From a virus: DNA of 42,722 bases. The DNA lies in the IMG/VR virus record IMGVR_UViG_3300004806_000039, positions 1 to 42,722 of that record; one strand, given 5' to 3'. The position numbers and the translations under genes were made by a program. Below, one piece after another: positions 30,633 to 39,508 of the stretch. The notes below the pieces were generated by a model. The model ran no database searches, was not told the DNA's origin, and saw only the letters and a program-made list of their open reading frames with translations. Numbering within the stretch: the first letter of the stretch is position 1; each line of letters opens with the position of its first letter.

Positions 30633-32802
30633 TGTCGCGTGGCTGTGATGTCAAAGAAGCCGAGGCGGGAGTTGACGGCGGGACAGGTAGAGCGTCAGGC
30701 GGCTTCACGTTTCGCGTCATGAAGTCCAACCCTATTGTTGCCTCCTTTAGGCCATCGCCGTAGTGGTTCGGCCGGGTTATTTCCTCATCCCAGATCCACT
30801 GGCCCCTACGATTCTGCTTTTGGCGTTCCGCGCACAGTTCCTCAATGAAAGTAGGATCTTCCTCAACATCCACTGGAACCCAGAGACGGCGGCGCATCCT
30901 CTTGAATCGATCCAAATAGAGCGCATCCTTTGCGCGCTGATCGTTGTAATGGAGTTCGTAAAAATTGGGATGATAACTGGGAACATGGACGTAGGCCCAA
31001 AGCTTCACGTTAATTGCGGCCGCTCCACCCAGTCCCTTTGTGGGAATCATGAGGCCGCGGCTTCCAAGGCATGCCTTGTACACATCTCCCGGGCGCCATC
31101 GGGCATCGATCCATGCTGAAACTACGCGGCACTTTTCCCCCGTACCCCTGATTGTCCAGGTCTTGTCGAAAGCAACTGCTCGGATTGAATCTGGATCCAA
31201 CTCCTCACCCCAATCGATCACGGCACAATCACGAAGATTTGTATGAACTCCTATGACAACCCATCGGGCGTAGTTGCCTCCAACGTCACTTCCAAGAATT
31301 AGTGTTCCGGGTGCTTTTGGATGAGCCTTGTAAAGCTGGAATGGGATCGTGCCGCGCTGATAGGCCGGGCAGGCAGAATGAATGACGGGAGTTTCCAATC
31401 CGCGCGCCAAATTGGCGGCTGAAAGACGATCGGCACTCGGCTGATCGTGATAGATATTGCGCACGATCTGCCCGGATGTGTTCGGAGCGTCCACGAACCA
31501 AATGGAACGGCCGGAAATATTGGCGATGATCGTGGATGGCTCAGTAGTATTGGCTTCCTCCTTCCATGGCCGTCCCAGCCGGTGATTGTAGAATGCCTGA
31601 AGCGCATCATGGCTCTCTTCACGAGCGTCCAGATATTCCTGAACGATCAGTCCCCAGCTCGATAATTCATCTTCACTATAAAGATCGGAGATATGCTGAG
31701 AAACAACGCCTGGAGAACAATCAACTTCCATCGGGCGCCACTCGGCACGGTCAAGCATCCAGCGTTTCGATCCTTCGTCAATGGCTCCCTTGCAATCCGC
31801 GCATTCGTAATAGGTTTCATTCAAGATCCGCATCCTGTCCCACTTCCCAAGCAGATTTTTGCAGTGCTCATAGACGATGCGGCCCGTCTTGATCTTTCTT
31901 TTTTCTCCCAGGGGAAGCGGACGCGGTAGTCGTGCAACTACTTTTCCCGTTTGCTCATCCTTGATCTCATCGATCACATCACTGAAGGGGATATCGATCT
32001 CTTCCGGGAAGAAGGTAAGGAACTGCATGTGGCCGCAGTGAGGGCACGGCACAAAGTATTCCTCCTGGTTGCCGCGCTTGAACGCTAGATTGATTGGTCC
32101 ACCTTCGATCTTTGGCTTCGAAAGGTTTACCTGAAGCCCTCCAGTGCTGGTTTTTTTACGGCTGGAGAGATCGCGTAGGATGAACTTTCCATGCTCATCC
32201 ACCTCATCGCTGATTAGGAGCGGCGCCTGTTTATTGGCAAATTTTCCAGTTGAAAAGGATCCGTAGAAGAGAAGTTCCATTCCACGGAGTTGGAATTCGA
32301 GGGTTTTTATGTCATCGGGATCCCCGGTGAAAATTGTCTGATCTAAAAACTTGAAGGAGCGAAGAAGACGACGGGCAATTTTTTTGGCTTCCTCGGCACT
32401 ATCAATCGCATAGATGACGTTGCAGGGCCTGAAAACGGCTTTCCATCGGATGCCATTAAGGCATCCCTCACTGAATCCTGATTGACTGGATTTCTGGACG
32501 TTGAATTCGTTGACCGGAACTCGGATCCACTCTTGTGCGTTGAAATCCCAACACCAAGTGAAGGGATTCCGTATTACTTCCTGCAGCCTGCGTACCCATG
32601 GGGTTTTACTGCTGCGATATTCACCAGGCTCAGCCGCATCTTCGTTTTGAAGAAGGACGGTTTCATCGGCCCACTCCCAAATTTCTCCGTCTGGGGGTGG
32701 AGTAAATGCCCTTCCAAGGGCCCGGGCCACAAGCGAGCGCGACCAATCATGCTCCCTGATCAGGTTGGAACGATCAGGCGGCAAGCTCGCGCAATAAATC
32801 AT
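30625..32802 (-). CDS. terL: Terminase large subunit (lambda gpA type)
   Basis: 725 aa. The ATPase Walker A variant is SSQSGFSEG (105-113), Walker B LLISDEVDE (195-203). A zinc ribbon follows (CPHCG 253-257 with CADC ~332-336). The nuclease domain begins near GSDVGGNYARWVVIG (~500). The family is GpA-like, used by phages that cut at specific cos or related sites. It packages concatemeric DNA into proheads with the small subunit encoded 29 bp overlapping upstream. Confidence 0.9.
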   Translation of the reverse strand: MIYCASLPPDRSNLIREHDWSRSLVARALGRAFTPPPDGEIWEWADETVLLQNEDAAEPGEYRSSKTPWVRRLQEVIRNPFTWCWDFNAQEWIRVPVNEFNVQKSSQSGFSEGCLNGIRWKAVFRPCNVIYAIDSAEEAKKIARRLLRSFKFLDQTIFTGDPDDIKTLEFQLRGMELLFYGSFSTGKFANKQAPLLISDEVDEHGKFILRDLSSRKKTSTGGLQVNLSKPKIEGGPINLAFKRGNQEEYFVPCPHCGHMQFLTFFPEEIDIPFSDVIDEIKDEQTGKVVARLPRPLPLGEKRKIKTGRIVYEHCKNLLGKWDRMRILNETYYECADCKGAIDEGSKRWMLDRAEWRPMEVDCSPGVVSQHISDLYSEDELSSWGLIVQEYLDAREESHDALQAFYNHRLGRPWKEEANTTEPSTIIANISGRSIWFVDAPNTSGQIVRNIYHDQPSADRLSAANLARGLETPVIHSACPAYQRGTIPFQLYKAHPKAPGTLILGSDVGGNYARWVVIGVHTNLRDCAVIDWGEELDPDSIRAVAFDKTWTIRGTGEKCRVVSAWIDARWRPGDVYKACLGSRGLMIPTKGLGGAAAINVKLWAYVHVPSYHPNFYELHYNDQRAKDALYLDRFKRMRRRLWVPVDVEEDPTFIEELCAERQKQNRRGQWIWDEEITRPNHYGDGLKEATIGLDFMTRNVKPPDALPVPPSTPASASLTSQPRDNG

Positions 32803-33715
32803 CCTGTTTCAGGGTTGGCAGGTGAGAGAGGATCCTTTCCTCGGATCTGCGCGTACGTGCGATCGCGGCCGTCACCTCTTGCCGCTGCTCAGCATTCAGC
32901 GATGGACAAAGTTCCAGAACGCGCCGTTCCATCGATGTCTGGGTTTGCCTGAGTAGCTCGGCAGCAGCTGCCAAGTCTCTTTCAACCGCATCCCTAAGGA
33001 TGAAGAGACCACGTTTTTTCAGGCGTTCGGTTACTCTGGACTCAATTTTATCGATGGTTTCACTGAGTTTGAGGTATTTTTGCTCCGCAAGAGTGCAATC
33101 CTCACCGGCTTTAAGTGCTTCGCGAAGTTGATGGAATTTGGCTGCTTGGATCTGTTTCAGTTCCTTGAGCCGGTCTCCTTCCTCCGGATCGTAACTCTCC
33201 AGGTCGATTGGTTTTAATGTGGCGGCGGGAGGCGCGACTTTCGATGGGTCGGGGGTGATTTTTTTTTCCTCTGCGGTAGCTCCTATTTCGGCGGATTCCT
33301 CTTGTGAGATCTCTAAGGCGTGCCCGGTTGTTACTTTTAATGCTGCTTCCTCGATTGCTGCCGGCAGATGCCAGGTGAAGTGCCGAGGCCACCAGTTCAT
33401 GAGTGCCCTGGGATCATGGAGAGGACAGGGATCACCAGCGGCCTCTCCTCTTTCCACCCAACGGCGAAGAGATCTCCAACCTTTTTTGTAAAGAGCAGCG
33501 TAACGCGCCTGATCTTCCATCGTGAGCTTTACAAATTTCGCTCCTTCCGAGTTATCGGATGCAGATGTAGCTTTTTGCCCACTCTTATCCTGTGAATCAA
33601 ACTCAGGGTAAGCGGCTCGGATCTCGGCAATCTGGGATGAGGATAGATTCTGCCCAGCCTCGTACTTCTTCAGTAAGGCGGAAACACGCTTTTGGGATGC
33701 ACTTTCCGGCTGCAT
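32774..33715 (-). CDS. Terminase small subunit / packaging protein, 313 aa
   Basis: N-terminal helical region, then YAALYKKGWRSLRRWVERGE, then CPLHDPRALMNWWPRHF (~90-115), which fits a winged-helix DNA-binding domain of Nu1 type; the C-terminal half is a long helical domain. The position directly upstream of terL with 29 bp overlap supports a small-subunit role. Its 313 aa is longer than Nu1 (181 aa). First gene of the late operon, preceded by the motif-rich gap. Confidence 0.7.
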   Translation of the reverse strand: MQPESASQKRVSALLKKYEAGQNLSSSQIAEIRAAYPEFDSQDKSGQKATSASDNSEGAKFVKLTMEDQARYAALYKKGWRSLRRWVERGEAAGDPCPLHDPRALMNWWPRHFTWHLPAAIEEAALKVTTGHALEISQEESAEIGATAEEKKITPDPSKVAPPAATLKPIDLESYDPEEGDRLKELKQIQAAKFHQLREALKAGEDCTLAEQKYLKLSETIDKIESRVTERLKKRGLFILRDAVERDLAAAAELLRQTQTSMERRVLELCPSLNAEQRQEVTAAIARTRRSEERILSHLPTLKQDDLLRELAA

Positions 33716-34131
33716 ACACCGTTGCGGTTGTCAAATTGTCAGAAAAAAATCAGCCCTTTGTCAGAAAAGAGAGTGAAGAGACGGCACAACCGGCGTGACC
33801 ATCCAGTGTAGGAAAAGATTCCTTACCCCCTACCCCTTAAACAACCTGTCATAATGACGGATATGACAACGCTAGAATTGTCAAAGCGTCACCCTTAATT
33901 GTCTAATCATACGCCACTTATTTAGATAGTGACGCTTTGTATATATATATACGTGTTCTCATAAGAGTATATATAGAGCAGTAGCAGCAGTACCACAGCC
34001 AACGCGCACTACGAAAAACAACCTCAAACCGTCACTAGCCATATAACTCGTTGATACATCAACCCTTAAGGGTGACGGATACCACAACAACAACAAAACA
34101 ACCCCGTCACCGCGCAGGACGCGCTACAGTG
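33716..34131. other. 416-bp gene-free region: candidate origin or late control region
   Basis: No supported gene. It holds five CGTCAC/GTGACG copies, an 11-bp inverted repeat (CAAAGCGTCAC 33882-33892 with GTGACGCTTTG 33929-33939), a 12-bp palindrome ACCCTTAAGGGT (34062-34073), a TATATATATATA stretch (~33940-33952), ATTGTCA repeats near 33730-33760, and CAACAACAACAA near 34084-34096. It separates replication genes from the packaging operon. I infer a replication origin, a regulator-binding region, or both; cos could also lie here. Confidence 0.6.
33887..34110. repeat. Five CGTCAC motifs in alternating orientation
   Basis: Forward CGTCAC at 33887, 34030 and 34105; reverse GTGACG at 33929 and 34072. 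Two forward-reverse pairs (33887/33929 and 34030/34072) both have an offset of exactly 42 bp. CGTCACCCTTAA and its complement also occur at 33887-33898 and 34066-34077. Confidence 0.7.
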
Positions 34132-35613
34132 TTAGGCTGGACGAGCAATGATCCAACGCCGCTCAGTATTCAACCGATGATGAGCGACGCGCTCAGGTTG
34201 ATCTTCCTTCAGACGAGCCATTAAACGATCAAGCTTGTTGTGCAAGACTACTTTTTTCATCTCCCTGCAAACCGTACTGGCAATCGAAGTCTCACCCAAC
34301 AGCAGGCGTTCTAGCTCGATTGCAGTCCCTTCCCACAGTTTACCTAAGTGCTTCGACGCACTGGGCAATTCCCAAAGCTTCACATTATCAGGGCCAAGCA
34401 CGGCGGAATCAATAATGGATAGCAGTTCGGCCGCAGGCGTGTCATCGAAGAGTTCCATCGACAATACGGGATGATGCCATTCCTTGACTCCAAAACGAAC
34501 GCTCTGCAGTTCGTCCTTGATCACGAACTTGTTCAGCAACCACCAGGCATACGCTGGAAGTTGTTCGGCAATCACACGCCGAAACTCCGATCGTTCAGAG
34601 AGTGTATTGGTTGGCATCGGTAGAGGACTGGCTGAAATTAAGAATAAACTCACCTTGTCTTTCATGTCCGGTGTCAATAATGGCAACACGCGCATCTTAT
34701 CAGGATCGTCATTTATAGAGATCGTAGTGCGGAAAAATGGAGACACTACCATTGCGTCTTCTCTCTTTCGGTGAAGTCTTTGCGTATCATTTACAACAAG
34801 CTGCTTTAGCATCTCACCAAAGAAAACACGGTCCACTGTTTTGGTTGAACTAGCCGGATCTTCCATCATCAAATGTTCCGCCGAAAACATCTCCCCATTA
34901 AAATCGGTTCTACCGAAGAGATAAGGGCCCGGATCCGCGCTACGTCCACCAAGCAAGCCGGTAATGATATGATGCTGAATTCGCGACTTTGCCGAATCCC
35001 TAGGACCTGCAAAAATGCAACATTGACCAGGCCGGAAGTTACCAGGTCCACCGAGATACAGACCTTCGATCGCCGTCTTTAGCCAGCCGTGAAAATAGGG
35101 TGTCTGATCGTGCCCTCCTCCATTGGCAGTGAGATTCATCTTTGAATTGATGATCTCTTCCACCATCGACCAATCACCTTCCTTTGGTTCAACCAACTTG
35201 GGCGAATGGCGCACAACAATGCGTTCGCCAGAAACGAGGTGATAAATTCCCGATCGATACCCCGGTAATGCCGGCAGAATCTCCTCAATCATCCTGTGTT
35301 CACGGATATGAAGAAGGAGGCGTTCCTGATCAGCAAGAAATTCACCTTCGCGTTTATGTTTTTTGATGAATTTCTGAGTCATCAAGCTCTGAACCGCGCT
35401 GGACGGCCATTTGGCCCAACCGCTTTTATTGCCCAACCAAAACGATTCCCCACCGCCATTTTCCCACCAAATATTCAGCCCTTCGGAAATCTCGGCAGGA
35501 TCAAACTTCTTTGGAATTGCAGCGCCGCCTGGCTGAAACTCAGCAGCTTCACCCTTTTCGGGCTTCACTGCCTTTCCACGGCGTTTTTTGGGAGGTTGTT
35601 GGGGAGCAGTCAT
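34132..35613 (-). CDS. SF3-type replicative helicase (primase-helicase C-terminal type)
   Basis: 493 aa. Basic, disordered N-terminus, then a domain before the ATPase core. Walker A is GPRDSAKS (203-210), with Ala in place of the usual Gly before Lys. Later segments match phage superfamily-3 helicases: MFSAEHLMMEDPASS, then FFRTTISINDDPDKMRVLPL, then MKDKVSLFLISASPL. It unwinds DNA at the replication fork with the primase encoded next to it (overlap of 1 bp). Last gene before the motif-rich gap. Confidence 0.8.
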   Translation of the reverse strand: MTAPQQPPKKRRGKAVKPEKGEAAEFQPGGAAIPKKFDPAEISEGLNIWWENGGGESFWLGNKSGWAKWPSSAVQSLMTQKFIKKHKREGEFLADQERLLLHIREHRMIEEILPALPGYRSGIYHLVSGERIVVRHSPKLVEPKEGDWSMVEEIINSKMNLTANGGGHDQTPYFHGWLKTAIEGLYLGGPGNFRPGQCCIFAGPRDSAKSRIQHHIITGLLGGRSADPGPYLFGRTDFNGEMFSAEHLMMEDPASSTKTVDRVFFGEMLKQLVVNDTQRLHRKREDAMVVSPFFRTTISINDDPDKMRVLPLLTPDMKDKVSLFLISASPLPMPTNTLSERSEFRRVIAEQLPAYAWWLLNKFVIKDELQSVRFGVKEWHHPVLSMELFDDTPAAELLSIIDSAVLGPDNVKLWELPSASKHLGKLWEGTAIELERLLLGETSIASTVCREMKKVVLHNKLDRLMARLKEDQPERVAHHRLNTERRWIIARPA

Positions 35614-36743
35614 TAAAAATCAAAGTCCATGAAGGCTTGTTTCAGTTCGGGATCCCGCCATGCGGAATCATCGATAAAAACCAGATCGTTAAGATCCTTC
35701 ACCGGCTGACCATCGGCTCGTGTCAACCCGGCAAGCGAAAACGACTCTACGGCCGCACCAGCAGCACAGAGCTGCACGGTCCAGCGCGCTGCTGCTTCAC
35801 GGCCCGGATAGATGGGAGGTTTTTCTGGATGATTTGGAACAGGCTTGGGTGAATCCTCATCCATCATGATCCTGACACGCTTCTGACGGAAAAACGACAA
35901 TGCCTCATCACAGATCGAGCAGGAGGCTCCGAGCATTGAGCAAACGGCAACCACGTCCTGACGGCCGTAGCGCAACAGGAAATGCCATGCGGCCAACATG
36001 TCAGCACCGCCCTCAACAAGGAGCACACAGCCACGCTCACCGATCTCAGCAGCCCCCAGCGGCCATGTTGGAGACCCCTTTGTCCAGCACTTGATGGATC
36101 CACCGTCTTTTGTGGTGAAATTAGCACCATCAAGACGACGAAATTGCGCCACATAGCGCATATGGTCGCTTACTACCCAGCAGGGTGAGGCATCATTGGC
36201 CAAAAACCACTCTTCTGAATTACGCGAGTACTGGGGCCACATGCACATACCCACACGACGCACGGCCGGACTTGCCGCGTAAGCCACTGCTTGCACATCG
36301 AGTTTGCGCAAATTCGCAAGTTGGCGAGATTCCTCCGCTGTCATCAGTCTCATTCTCGGGAGGGCGGCTGTTTTTTGTGGCTTTCGCGCCACTTCCGTCA
36401 TTCGCGGCATTTTTGCCGCCACTTTTTGTTTGAATTCCTCAGGCGGCAACGACGCGAGTGACGCTAAAAGCGCAACAGCATCAACAAAACCACCCCCGCG
36501 ACGGCTCTGGATGAAGGCGATGATGTCGCCATTCCATCCGCACCCAAAGCAGTGCGCATGATCCTCTCGCGAGTCCGGATACACGTAAACCGTGAAGGAG
36601 CAGGACTTCTCCTGGTGAAACGGGCAATGAGCGACCAGCAACGCACCAGATCGACGAAGAGGCACTCCTTCGATCGCCATCAGATCAGCAAATGGAAGCC
36701 GGCGCTTCAGCTCCTCCACGTCGTATCGATCCCGCTGTGCCAT
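35613..36743 (-). CDS. DNA primase (CHC2 zinc finger plus Toprim)
   Basis: 376 aa. Zinc site C40, H43, C65, C68 (HCPFH and CFGCGW). Toprim elements: LLVEGGADML (241-250) and MMDEDSPKP (293-301) with the acidic DxD pair, then GREAAARW. It makes RNA primers for replication and is stopped by the helicase gene's start. The central part is short compared with DnaG; there is no helicase-interaction domain. Confidence 0.88.
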   Translation of the reverse strand: MAQRDRYDVEELKRRLPFADLMAIEGVPLRRSGALLVAHCPFHQEKSCSFTVYVYPDSREDHAHCFGCGWNGDIIAFIQSRRGGGFVDAVALLASLASLPPEEFKQKVAAKMPRMTEVARKPQKTAALPRMRLMTAEESRQLANLRKLDVQAVAYAASPAVRRVGMCMWPQYSRNSEEWFLANDASPCWVVSDHMRYVAQFRRLDGANFTTKDGGSIKCWTKGSPTWPLGAAEIGERGCVLLVEGGADMLAAWHFLLRYGRQDVVAVCSMLGASCSICDEALSFFRQKRVRIMMDEDSPKPVPNHPEKPPIYPGREAAARWTVQLCAAGAAVESFSLAGLTRADGQPVKDLNDLVFIDDSAWRDPELKQAFMDFDF

Positions 36744-36746
36744 TGC

Positions 36747-37163
36747 TTAATGGGCTGGAAACTCGTTGTGAATGACGCCATCAAGGAGATTGCACTCAAA
36801 GAAACCCAATGATCCCTTGCATGGAAAAAACGTCAGCGGCCTCGGATCTCGCAGGACAAACCCGTACCGACCCATAAACCAAGGAGAATTACTGCGTTCG
36901 ACACAATCAACGATCTCCACAGATCCCACAATTCCACCACGGGGAATGGTATTAATATTTACCTGTTCGAAATGTCCACTCGGCTTTGCATCGATACTAT
37001 TTTTAAACAGTATGGCATCACACCACTCATCTTGAGTCATACCCTTGGAAGCATGGATCAGAATTCGTCCGCGAAAGTTTGTGTTCCAGGACCTGTTTTC
37101 AATATCTTTTCCAAAATAAAGGATCAGGTGCGCCCAGGGCTGGCGAATTGATAGAGCTTTCAT
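36747..37163 (-). CDS. ASCH-domain protein, 138 aa
   Basis: MKALSIRQPWAHLILYFGKD, IENRSW, RGRILIHASKG, GIVGSVEIVDCVE and GRYGFVL are the typical ASCH fold strands, with a basic cleft likely to bind RNA or nucleotides. Members in phages are small standalone proteins, sometimes with ribonuclease activity. It lies just upstream of the primase in the early operon. The catalytic status here is not determined. Confidence 0.8.
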   Translation of the reverse strand: MKALSIRQPWAHLILYFGKDIENRSWNTNFRGRILIHASKGMTQDEWCDAILFKNSIDAKPSGHFEQVNINTIPRGGIVGSVEIVDCVERSNSPWFMGRYGFVLRDPRPLTFFPCKGSLGFFECNLLDGVIHNEFPAH

Positions 37164-37166
37164 AAA

Positions 37167-37358
37167 TTAGTCTTCAAGCCGGTCGGGCAGTTCTGAGAGA
37201 ATTGCTTTCCAAGAATCCTCGATGTAGCCACGCACTCCCGGGTGCTGGCAGTTCTGATCCTTCAGCCACGCGAGATAACTAGCAGGCACGTCCTGCATCT
37301 TTTTCCCAATATGAATGCCAAAAGGCATTTTATCCTCGTCGGTCAGGTGAACGCTCAT
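37167..37358 (-). CDS. DUF3820-like protein, 63 aa
   Basis: KMPFGIHIGKKMQDVPASYL, then AWLKDQNC fits the DUF3820 pattern (MPFGKxKGxxLxDVPxxYLxWL), from memory also found as part of exonuclease and recombination proteins. Function is unknown. It overlaps the upstream zinc-finger gene by 4 bp. Confidence 0.75.
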   Translation of the reverse strand: MSVHLTDEDKMPFGIHIGKKMQDVPASYLAWLKDQNCQHPGVRGYIEDSWKAILSELPDRLED

Positions 37359-37567
37359 TGTTTTTTACTTTTATCAAGCCTCCGATGCAGAGCCGTCATG
37401 GCTCTAGGCTGATCCCGTTCCCAATAACGCTTTTCAGCGCATTTTCGTGAGCAATAAGGAAAGCACCCTTCTCGGGTTAACAAGTTTCTTAACCCTTTGC
37501 CTCGGGCAAATTTCTTTCCGCAAAGGCCGCATGGAATCCATTGGGGGCGTCGTTTATTAGTCTTCAT
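37355..37567 (-). CDS. Small zinc-finger protein, 70 aa
   Basis: Two CxxC-type pairs: CGLCGKKF (13-20) and YCSRKCAEK (~38-46), flanked by Lys/Arg-rich ends. It resembles an isolated treble-clef or ribbon and could bind nucleic acid. Overlaps of 4 bp on both sides mark coupling with its neighbours. Confidence 0.7.
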   Translation of the reverse strand: MKTNKRRPQWIPCGLCGKKFARGKGLRNLLTREGCFPYCSRKCAEKRYWERDQPRAMTALHRRLDKSKKQ

Positions 37568-37770
37568 AGGATGAATAATTTTTGGCTTATTTCTCGCAGT
37601 CGTTTTGCCGTTGAAAGGTGCTCTAGATATTCTCGTTTCCGCTGCCGTCCCTCTCTATCGGCGCCCCACTTACCGCCAAATATGGTGTAGCTGTTGGCGA
37701 TAGTCTGTGCGTGCTCTTCGAGCATATTAGCAGCGAGAGTTAGGATATTCTTTGATGTCCTGCTTTTCAT
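37564..37770 (-). CDS. Hypothetical helical protein, 68 aa
   Basis: Helical, basic and without Cys: ILTLAANMLEEHAQTIANSY, then GREGRQRKREYLEHLSTA-type charge pattern. No family recognised. It overlaps both neighbours by 4 bp. Confidence 0.6.
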   Translation of the reverse strand: MKSRTSKNILTLAANMLEEHAQTIANSYTIFGGKWGADREGRQRKREYLEHLSTAKRLREISQKLFIL

Positions 37771-38078
37771 GGATGTAAATAAAAGTGCGCTTGCTCCTGT
37801 GGCAGCTTTAAGGCGCTGAAAATCAAAGCTTCCGTTCGCAGTATCTTCCTGAGAGTTACGAAGTTTTTCTGTCCCTCATGCCAATAGTAGAGCCAGTAAT
37901 CACCGCTCTTGTTGGAGACAAAGAACGGCCTATTGCCTCTATCTATGAATACAAACTCATCCACACTCTCTGGAGCTGGAGGCCTATTCTCGTCAGGCCA
38001 ACCACATTCCTCACAGTACTCTGGAAGCCCGCGAGGTTGCACGGTTGGCTCTCCGCAGTGAGGGCAGTTGTCGATCAT
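37767..38078 (-). CDS. Zinc-ribbon protein, 103 aa (paralogue of 5137-5340)
   Basis: CPHCGEP and YCEECGWPDENRP at the N-terminus match the membrane-anchored ribbon at 5137-5340 (CPQCGED, YCSNCGWPDEKWP). After residue ~35 comes a separate aromatic domain (RGNRPFFVSNKSGDYWLYYW, then KNFVTLRKI). GGAGG precedes the ATG. Function unknown. Confidence 0.7.
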   Translation of the reverse strand: MIDNCPHCGEPTVQPRGLPEYCEECGWPDENRPPAPESVDEFVFIDRGNRPFFVSNKSGDYWLYYWHEGQKNFVTLRKILRTEALIFSALKLPQEQAHFYLHP

Positions 38079-38686
38079 AGTTGAACCCTCCTAAATTCGA
38101 TTACCCAAACCCACGGATTAAGATCCCAAGATCCTTTCCCATTTATCTTTTCCCAGAGTTCTCGGAAATGAGCGCAGCAAAAATCTGACGCAACCTGCAA
38201 CACTCCCTCCGAGTGTGCATCTTCTTCACTAATGTCATTCAGTCGCTCAATCCTAATATCGGCAATCTCCAACGTGATGCGAGATGCCCAGCGAGGCATG
38301 TAGATCGAAGGTAGGAGCTTCCAAAACCTGTTTTGTCTCAGGCTGGCGACATCGATTATATTACCTGTTTCAATTCCGTTCTTCGCTACAACAAACCCAT
38401 CGACAGCCATTACTGCTAAAGATTGGTCGCGCCTGTCCATCCAGTGAGCCTCACGTACCCATAGGCGGTCTCCTACGACACCGTATGGGCATTTGCAGGC
38501 CTCTTCATCAAAATACCAGAAATCCCCAACGGTCTCTTCCTTCAAGAGGTTCATAACTTCGAACGGGGAAGAAACCATGGTTGAAGATTGCAGGCGTCGA
38601 GCTGCGATCCTCCGAGTCTGAGTCTTGCGCCCCTCCAGGAGGGCTCGGACCATCGGAGCAGAGAAAAGGATATGACGCCATTTCAT
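38075..38686 (-). CDS. ASCH-like protein of the phage GRKTQTRR type, 203 aa
   Basis: ILFSAPMVRALLEGRKTQTR (6-25), then VVGDRLWVREAHW and the tail PWVWVIEF. These segments occur in a phage protein group related to ASCH domains, common beside small early genes. The role is unknown; RNA or modified-base binding is inferred from the fold. Overlaps both neighbours by 4 bp. Confidence 0.75.
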   Translation of the reverse strand: MKWRHILFSAPMVRALLEGRKTQTRRIAARRLQSSTMVSSPFEVMNLLKEETVGDFWYFDEEACKCPYGVVGDRLWVREAHWMDRRDQSLAVMAVDGFVVAKNGIETGNIIDVASLRQNRFWKLLPSIYMPRWASRITLEIADIRIERLNDISEEDAHSEGVLQVASDFCCAHFRELWEKINGKGSWDLNPWVWVIEFRRVQL

Positions 38687-38901
38687 CTCGGCGCCGTGTT
38701 TTGAGGGGAGGATTCCTTCTCATCAGTAACTTTCCAGGCCTTATCGCATTTGCAGCAAGATGGCCCCGGAATAAAAGTAAGTGTGGCTATTTGAGTGAAT
38801 CCGATGGATCTAGTTTTCATCACAAAGCGATTCGTCCCCGCTGCAGCCTTGCAGTCGCACTGCTTGACGTAGGTTATTGTTCCGAAATCAGTATTCATCA
38901 T
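38683..38901 (-). CDS. Cys-rich small protein, 72 aa
   Basis: Two Cys pairs, CDCK (15-18) and CCKC (~49-52), suggest one zinc site; the rest is polar. ATG at 38901 overlaps the upstream stop as ATGA. No family recognised. Confidence 0.6.
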   Translation of the reverse strand: MMNTDFGTITYVKQCDCKAAAGTNRFVMKTRSIGFTQIATLTFIPGPSCCKCDKAWKVTDEKESSPQNTAPR

Positions 38902-39302
38902 TCGCCCTTCGGTTCGGGCAGAGGTGCCCAGTGGGTGATTACGCTGTCAATAGGCTCATCCGTGTGAGCGTTCATCCACTTGCCGCCCTCATAGCAGGCG
39001 ATGAAGTGAGTCTCCTGATCCCATGACAGGACACAGAGGGGGCGAGCGGGAGGTTCAGAAGCTGGATACCATCGGATAGAAGAACGTGGACCATAGGAAT
39101 TAGCATCAATTTTGATTTCTCTTAAAATGGAGATTTCAACTAATGGCCTTGGGTCTACGGTTTCCTTGGTCCATGGGGTCTGAAGAGCAGTAACAATTCC
39201 CATTCCAAAATCCCCTGCTGGGATAAATTCATCGCTGGATGGAAACGGTTTGTCTAAAGGCCACCGAATCACTATCGAATTGTTTTCCACTAAATCTTTC
39301 AT
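38898..39302 (-). CDS. Hypothetical protein, 134 aa
   Basis: Contains RWYPASEPPARPLCVLSWDQ and GGKWMNAHTDEPIDSVITHW. The second resembles short DUF551-type phage domains (W.P..E.P, then YxDGxWxDx, then VTHWxPLPxPP), and it ends THWAPLPEPKGE, which supports that match (family from memory). The N-terminus is unrelated. Function unknown. Confidence 0.65.
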   Translation of the reverse strand: MKDLVENNSIVIRWPLDKPFPSSDEFIPAGDFGMGIVTALQTPWTKETVDPRPLVEISILREIKIDANSYGPRSSIRWYPASEPPARPLCVLSWDQETHFIACYEGGKWMNAHTDEPIDSVITHWAPLPEPKGE

Positions 39303-39508
39303 GATCTAGTCTCTGTGTTTGCCTGCCCTCGATCGGATCCGATCACGTTAAGGTGACGGTTTTTCGGCCATCCGGTCGCTTTTAATTCCTTAGTCAGCTC
39401 GGACACGTCCTTGAAGCGTCGTAATACAATTCCGCAGGGAAGGCAGTGGACCATATCGACTGACTGGGCTATGGGATCCCCGCAGCGGGCACAAAGAGGA
39501 GCGCTCAT
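39299..39508 (-). CDS. Zinc-ribbon protein, 69 aa
   Basis: CARCGDP (6-12) and CLPCG (~22-26) form one ribbon; the remainder is helical and basic. Coupled by 4-bp overlaps with neighbours. No function assigned. Confidence 0.65.
   Translation of the reverse strand: MSAPLCARCGDPIAQSVDMVHCLPCGIVLRRFKDVSELTKELKATGWPKNRHLNVIGSDRGQANTETRS

Noticed and set aside
33716-33760. TTGACA as -35 of the late promoter near the terminase start
   Set aside because: It lies only ~14 bp from the ATG, leaving no room for a -10 and leader; kept only as a motif observation.
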